DNA from: Sphingomonas daechungensis
GTDB lineage: Bacteria; Pseudomonadota; Alphaproteobacteria; Sphingomonadales; Sphingomonadaceae
DNA length: 64,000 nucleotides
NCBI RefSeq assembly: GCF_014489495.1
Contig: NZ_CP060780.1
Location: 2,119,001 to 2,183,000 of the forward strand
Reading direction: 5' to 3'
The notes beneath the pieces are model-generated. The model was not told the origin of the DNA and searched no databases. It saw nothing but the letters and a program-made list of their open reading frames with translations. Shown here piece by piece: positions 59,279-64,000 of this stretch. The stretch's first letter is position 1; every line of letters begins with the position of its first letter. Position numbers and translations under genes: made by a program.

Positions 59279-59968
59279 ATGACGCGCCGGATTCCGCACA
59301 TGGCTGCTGCAGCAATGGCCTTGATCGTCCTCAGCGCCGGGGCCGCCTCGGCCAAGACGCTCGTCGTTCGATCCGTCGGCCCGTCGGCGAAATCCTATCC
59401 GCCCGGAAAAGCTCTCCCCGACACCGCCAAGATTTCCTTGCAGGCAGGCGACAGCGTCACTGTCCTGTCGCCCGGCGCAAAGCGCACGCTGCGGGGGCCG
59501 GGTACCTTCCCGGCCGCCTCCGCGAGCGCTGAGGGATTGTCCCAGGCGGCGGCAAAACGCACACGCTTCGGCGCGATGCGCACCGGCGACCTCGCGCTCA
59601 ACCCCAGCCCCTGGAACCTGGACGTCACGCAAAGCGGGACGGTCTGCGTATTGGGAAGCGGCCTGAAAATGTGGCGCCCGAATTCGGAGGACGCGGCGAA
59701 GCTCAGCATCAAGGGTCCAGCCGGCGCGGCGACCACCGTCACCTGGCCGGCAGGCAAGTCGACAATGGATTGGCCGGCATCCGTCAAAATTTCCTCCGGC
59801 ACCGATTACCAAATTGCGATGGCCGATAGCGCTTCGCCCGAAACGGTGCGTTTCGCGGTGCTTCCGTCCATCCCGCAGGACATCACGGACGCGGCGCAGG
59901 AGTTGATCAAGAACGGCTGCCAGAACCAGCTGGACGTGCTCGTCGACGGTCTCGATAGCGCTCAGTAG
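59279..59968 (+). CDS. uncharacterised secreted protein
   Basis: 229 residues: signal peptide (MAAAAMALIVLSAGAASA), then a beta-rich domain with LQAGDSVTVLSPGAKRTLRG and PGTFP, reminiscent of FecR-like or SH3-like surface domains, and a final NGCQNQLDVLVDGLDS. No family is certain. It follows the ClpP-like gene by 16 bases and closes the plus-strand run that starts at telA. Intact. Confidence 0.65.
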   Translation: MTRRIPHMAAAAMALIVLSAGAASAKTLVVRSVGPSAKSYPPGKALPDTAKISLQAGDSVTVLSPGAKRTLRGPGTFPAASASAEGLSQAAAKRTRFGAMRTGDLALNPSPWNLDVTQSGTVCVLGSGLKMWRPNSEDAAKLSIKGPAGAATTVTWPAGKSTMDWPASVKISSGTDYQIAMADSASPETVRFAVLPSIPQDITDAAQELIKNGCQNQLDVLVDGLDSAQ

Positions 59969-59971
59969 CGC

Positions 59972-61189
59972 CTAGCCTACAACGCCTTCCGCGCGGAGAC
60001 GGCCGATTTCCGCTGGATCGATTGAAAGCTGCGCGAGAACATCATCGGTATGCTCGCCGAGCGCTGGCGGCGGGAGGTCTGAATCGGCGCGATCACCATC
60101 GATGCGCACCGGAGATCCGACAGTTGGCATGCCAGCCAAGGTCCGCACAGTGCGGCGATGTTGCGCCTGAATGTCGGCCAGGGCCTGGCTGATGTTATTG
60201 ATCGGACCGGCCGGAATGCCGGCCGCTTCGAGCTTCGCGAACCAGGCGTCGGCACTGTCCTGACGGATGCAGTCGGAGACCAGCCCGACCATTTGCTCCC
60301 GATTTGCGACGCGCGAGGCATTACTGGCGAACCGCTCGTCGCTCACCCATTCAGGATGGCCGCACAGCTCCGCCAGCTTCGCGAATTGACTGTTATTCCC
60401 GACCGCAATCACGAGCGGCTTATCCGCCGCCTCGAACGGCTGGTAGGGCACGATATTCGGGTGCGTGTTGCCCTGGCGCGGCGGGTCATGGCCTGAGACC
60501 AACGCGTTCGACGCCTGGTTTGCGAGCATGGCGAGCTGCGTGTCGAACAGGGCCATATCGATGTGCGCGCCCTCCCCCTTTCGCTCTCGCCGGAACAGGG
60601 CCGAAAGGATTGCCACGGTCGTGTAGAGGCCGGTGAACAGGTCGACCACGGCGACGCCGACACGCATCGGTCCGCCGCCGGGCGTGCCATCGGGCTGGCC
60701 GGTGATGCTCATCAGGCCGCCCATCGCCTGGATGATGTAGTCGTAGCCGGCGCGCTCCGCGTAGGGGCCGTGCTGCCCGAAACCGGTGATCGAGGCGACG
60801 ATCAGGCGCGGATCGGCTCCGCGCAGGCTCTCGGCATCCAGACCGAACTTCTCGAGGCCTCCGACCTTGAAGTTCTCGACGACAATGTCGCTCCGTTCGG
60901 CGAGCTTCCGAACCAGCTCTGCCCCTTCCGGCTGGGCGAAGTCGATCGCCGCCGATTTCTTCCCACGGTTCGCGCTCAGGAAATAAGCGGCGACGCGCTT
61001 GTCGCCTTCGCCGTGCCAGGGCGGACCCCAGTGCCGCGTGTCATCGCCGTAACCCGGCCGTTCGATCTTGATCACCTCGGCACCAAGATCCGCGAGCAGC
61101 TGCGTGCACCACGGCCCCGCAAGCACGCGCGAAAGGTCGAGCACCCGGACTCCGGCGAGCGGCGGGGTCACGGCTTGCGCCTGCTCCAC
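59972..61189 (-). CDS. CaiB/BaiF family (class III) CoA-transferase
   Basis: 405 residues, intact, GTG start. VLDLSRVLAGPWCTQLLADL followed by GAEVIKIERPGYGDDTR is the family entry; VVENFKVGGLEKFGLDAESL and ASITGFGQHGPYAERAGYDY follow. Catalytic Asp is expected in the DL-segment after MRVGVAVVDL. It moves CoA between organic acids. Start overlaps the end of the upstream FAD oxidoreductase by 22 bases, so they are co-transcribed. Confidence 0.9.
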   Translation of the reverse strand: MEQAQAVTPPLAGVRVLDLSRVLAGPWCTQLLADLGAEVIKIERPGYGDDTRHWGPPWHGEGDKRVAAYFLSANRGKKSAAIDFAQPEGAELVRKLAERSDIVVENFKVGGLEKFGLDAESLRGADPRLIVASITGFGQHGPYAERAGYDYIIQAMGGLMSITGQPDGTPGGGPMRVGVAVVDLFTGLYTTVAILSALFRRERKGEGAHIDMALFDTQLAMLANQASNALVSGHDPPRQGNTHPNIVPYQPFEAADKPLVIAVGNNSQFAKLAELCGHPEWVSDERFASNASRVANREQMVGLVSDCIRQDSADAWFAKLEAAGIPAGPINNISQALADIQAQHRRTVRTLAGMPTVGSPVRIDGDRADSDLPPPALGEHTDDVLAQLSIDPAEIGRLRAEGVVG

Positions 61190-62756
61190 GGCTTGCGGTC
61201 AGCGAGAATGGCTTGCGCCGCATTATGACCGGGAGCGCCTGTGACGCCTCCGCCAGGATGAGCGCCCGATCCGCAAAGATAAAGGCCCTTGAGCGGCATG
61301 CGGTAGTCCGCCGCCCCAATCATCGGACGAGCGCTGAACAACTGGTCCAGGCTCATCTTCCCATGGAAAATGTCCCCGCCGATCAGGCCAAACCGGCGCT
61401 CGAGGTCGAGCGGCGAATGGATCTGCCGCCCGATCACCGACTTGGCGAAGCCTGGAGCATGAGAATCGACCGTAGCGATAATCGCGTCGGCCGCTTTTTC
61501 GCGTTCCTTGTCCCAGCTGCGGCTCGGCCCGAGATCGTAGCGAAAGTGCTGGCAGAATAGAGACGCGACATGCTTGCCCTTGGGCGCGAGGGTCGTGTCC
61601 AGTGTCGACGGGATCAGCATTTCGACGACCGGGTTCTTGGTCCAGCCATTGAGCTCCGCGTCGAGCCAGGCCTGGTGCATGTAGCCAAGGCTCGGGCCAT
61701 GATGATGCCTGCGGTCAGGTGGTCGCCCTTCTTCGGCAACACAGTGAACTTCGGCAGCTCTGACAAAGCCACGTTCATCCGGAAGGTCGCGCTTTCGCCC
61801 TTCCAGTGGTGCATTCGGCTGTGCACATCAGGATCGACCGCACCTTGAGGCACCAGCCGGTCAAAGAGCATCTTGGGGTTGACGCCGGCAACGATCGTCG
61901 CGGCGCGCCAGGCCTTGCCGCCGGCAACGACGCCAGCCGCCTTGCCCTTTTCGACGATGATCTCCTCGACCCGCGTTCCGAGGACGATATCCACGCCCTT
62001 CTCGCGCGCCGACCGCGCCATCGCCTGCGTGATGGAGCCCATGCCGCCGATGGCATGTCCCCAGGCACCGGGCACGCCGGCTGCCTCGCCAAACAGATGG
62101 TGCAGCAGCACGTAGGCGCTGCCCGGCGCGTTCGGAGAGTTGAAATTGCCAACGACTCCGTCGAAGCCGAACAGCGCCTTGACGATATCGGTCTCGAAGT
62201 AGCGCTCCAGCACTTCCGTCGCGCTGCGAAGAGCGAAGTCGTGTACCACGCGCGTTTCCGCGAGCGAAAGGCCCGCCATGTCCTTGCCGAGCGTGAGGAT
62301 CTTCGGAATTGCGCTGAGCCTCGCGCCGACGTTTGGCGGAGCACGCAGCAGCCATTTCTTGAGCAGTGCAACGACGGCTTCCAGGTCGGCGACGTAGCGA
62401 TCGTACCCTTCGGCGTCCTTTTTCGAATGCCGCGCGATTTCCTTACGGGTCAGGCCGTTGCGACCGGAGAGCAAATATTCGCCGTTGCCGGGGAGAAAAT
62501 TGTCGGTCTTCCGCAGAACGACCTTCAAGCCGTGGCGCTCAAGCTCGAGATCGCGAATGACCTTCGGGTTGAGCAGGCTGACGGTGTAGCTTGCCGCGGA
62601 ATTGCGGAAGCCGGGCAGAAACTCGTCGGTCACGGCAGCTCCTCCGACGGTCTCCGCCGCTTCCAGAACCGTGACCTTCAGCCCCTTGGCCGCGAGATAA
62701 TTGGCGCAGGTCAGCCCGTTATGGCCGGCGCCGATGACGATGACGTCGGATTCCAT
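61168..62756 (-). CDS. FAD-dependent oxidoreductase, phytoene-desaturase/PYROXD2-like (one frameshift)
   Basis: About 530 residues from ATG at 62756. Dinucleotide-binding VIVIGAGHNGLTCANYLAAK with VTVLEAAETVGGAAVTDE; GAWGHAIGGMGSITQAMARS; and, after a break near 61700, GYMHQAWLDAELNGWTKNP and LYLCGSGAHPGGGVTGAPGH (FAD-binding end). Related to PYROXD2 and carotenoid desaturases, but no carotenoid genes are nearby, so the substrate is open. Operonic with the CoA-transferase. Confidence 0.87.
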
Positions 62757-62874
62757 CAATCCCCCACCTAAGGTGTTTTCCGGCCTATAGAGCCCCGCCC
62801 TTGCTGCCGCCAGTCGTACGGCTGTTGCCAAAATTTGGCACCGAGCGCCGCGTCTTTGCGCACTCCGCGCAGCC

Positions 62875-62892
62875 GTATTAGTCTAGTAATAC
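62875..62892. promoter_or_regulatory. inverted-repeat operator upstream of the S41 peptidase
   Basis: GTATTA-GTCTAG-TAATAC, a perfect 6-bp inverted repeat with a 6-base spacer, ending 27 bases before the ATG at 62920. It matches the repeat at the telA promoter in both half-sites, spacing and the first two spacer bases. A common dimeric regulator is inferred. No clean -35/-10 pair is evident around it. Confidence 0.6.
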
Positions 62893-62919
62893 GCCGACAT
62901 CTGATTTCGGAGTGGGGAC

Positions 62920-64000
62920 ATGAAGACAATGGCAATTCTGGTCGGCGCCGCAGCAATCGCGATCACCCCGGCGGGAGCAACAGCGGCACTGCAGGGCGCG
63001 GGCGCAGCAAAGCCCGCGGCTGCGGTCGATGCCCAGGCAGTCGTCGCCGACGTGCAGCGCATCCTGAACGAGAATTACGTGCTCCCCGAGCTTCGCCCGC
63101 AACTTTCGGCTACGTTGGCCAAGGGTCTTGCCGACGGGCATTACGACGTCAGCGATCCGGGCGTCCTCGCGGAGCGCATCAATGCCGATCTCACGGCGGT
63201 GGCGCACGATGCGCATCTCGGCATGCATCCCGATCCTAAGCAGGCGGCCGAGCTCGCCGCCCGTCCGCGGGGCGCAGGCGCTGATGACGCTCCGCCGACG
63301 CCGGAAGAGATACGGTTCGCGAACGGGCTCAACCACGGGATCCTCCAGCTCAAGGTCCTGCCTGGGAACATCCGGTACATGGAGACGATCGGCTTCTTCT
63401 GGGGCGGGAGAAGACAAAGGACGTCTACGACAATGCGATGAGCTTCCTGAAGGACGGCGACGCGATCATCATCGACATGCGCAAGAACGGTGGGGCAGCC
63501 CCGACGCCGTGCGGTACATGATCAGTCACTTTCTGAAGCCGAATACTCCGATCGTGACCTTCTACATGCGCGGCGAAAAGGGTGACACTTGGAAGAGCGT
63601 CGCCACGCCCACCGGTAGCCTGGCCGGCAAGCCCCTCTACGTCCTGACCGGCGGCCGAAGCGCCAGCGCGGCCGAAGAATTCATCGGGCACGTGAACGGC
63701 TTCAAGCTTGGTGAACTGGTCGGCGAATCGACCGCCGGCGCGGGTTACCGGAACGAATTCTTCCCGGTCACCGGCGGCTATGTGATCAGCGTCTCGGTGG
63801 GCCGAGCTGTCCTCGCTTCGACCGGCAAGGATTGGGAGAAAGTCGGTATCGCACCGACGATCAAGGCCAGCCAGGACACCGCGCTGGAAGTCGCGCAGAT
63901 GAGCGCGCTTCGAAAGCTCGCGGCAGCTGCAACCGGGCGCGACAAGGACGTGCTCGAAGGCAGCGCCCGAGTTCTCGAAGCGCAGATCAAGCCGGTCTCT
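62920..64000 (+). CDS. S41-family (tail-specific-like) peptidase, cut by the window edge (two frameshifts)
   Basis: About 360 residues visible. Signal peptide (MAILVGAAAIAITPAGATA), an N-terminal helical domain (ADVQRILNENYVLPELRPQL), then after breaks near 63405 and 63495 the S41 core: DGDAIIIDMRKNGG, YVLTGGRSASAAEEFIGHV (nucleophile Ser in GRSAS) and GESTAGAGYRNEFF. No PDZ domain is obvious. It resembles the retinol-binding-protein/interphotoreceptor-like S41 group of secreted bacterial peptidases. The 3' end is outside the window. Confidence 0.85.

Overview
This G+C-rich, gene-dense 64 kb window looks like chromosome from a sphingomonad-type alphaproteobacterium. Evidence for that: a CheA-CheW-CheY-CheB-CheR operon headed by a ChpT-type histidine phosphotransferase, a CckA-type hybrid kinase, an RcdA (DUF1465) protein, RpoH, an alphaproteobacterial SOS box (GTTC-N7-GTTC) in front of recA, and typical neighbours such as DUF2062, ELM1-like, M13 and S41 proteins. 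I see no prophage, insertion sequence, plasmid function or CRISPR array. No gene-free stretch exceeds 300 bases. The longest is the 293-base surE-dksA interval, where I see only a possible leader and no clear promoter.

Layout. 0-3.5 kb: PspB-like end, sufE, thioesterase, J-domain protein, a large palindrome, rnpB (RNase P RNA), secreted cupin, amidase. 3.5-9.4 kb (minus): chemotaxis operon chpT-cheA-cheW-cheY-cheB-cheR. 9.5-16.6 kb: serine hydrolase, pseudouridine synthase, rpoH, tRNA-Arg(UCG), BamA/TamA-like protein, YdeI-like protein, EF-G paralogue. 16.6-22.4 kb: surface-polysaccharide region with a flippase and ELM1-like protein facing kdsD-kdsB-HAD-glycosyltransferase. 22.5-34.5 kb: dicarboxylate symporter, M24 peptidase, MFS pump, recA, response regulator, cckA, M13 peptidase, DUF2062, smpB, dapA. 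34.5-41.3 kb: lytic transglycosylase, greB, surE, dksA, two YdcH-like genes, rcdA, Fe-alcohol dehydrogenase, thioesterase. 41.2-48 kb: nitronate monooxygenase, UDP-glucuronate epimerase, CAP protein, GT-C-like membrane protein, FkbM methyltransferase, and two glycosyltransferases truncated tail-to-tail. 48-54 kb: xerC, DUF484, DUF4142, transaldolase, enoyl-CoA hydratase, TadE/TadE/TadG. 54-60 kb (plus): telA, xpaC-like gene, PDZ-membrane-GAF protein and three secreted proteins. 60-64 kb: CoA-transferase, FAD oxidoreductase, S41 peptidase (cut by the edge).

How the genes connect. CckA, ChpT and RcdA all belong to the CtrA cell-cycle circuit (CtrA itself is not here), and chpT opens the chemotaxis operon. 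KdsD and KdsB make and activate Kdo for lipopolysaccharide. The telA block starts from a clear promoter whose -10 box lies inside an inverted repeat, GTATTA-N6-TAATAC, that recurs upstream of the S41 peptidase gene.

Main caveat: about 33 of 68 protein genes are interrupted, including housekeeping genes (rpoH, dapA, kdsB, xerC, cckA). Every joint I could resolve is repaired by adding one base to a short G or C run. I read these as sequence errors, not biology, and give such genes their full span as CDS. The exception is the glycosyltransferase pair at 46.4-48.0 kb, which has a stop codon that is not an indel and a truncating junction.
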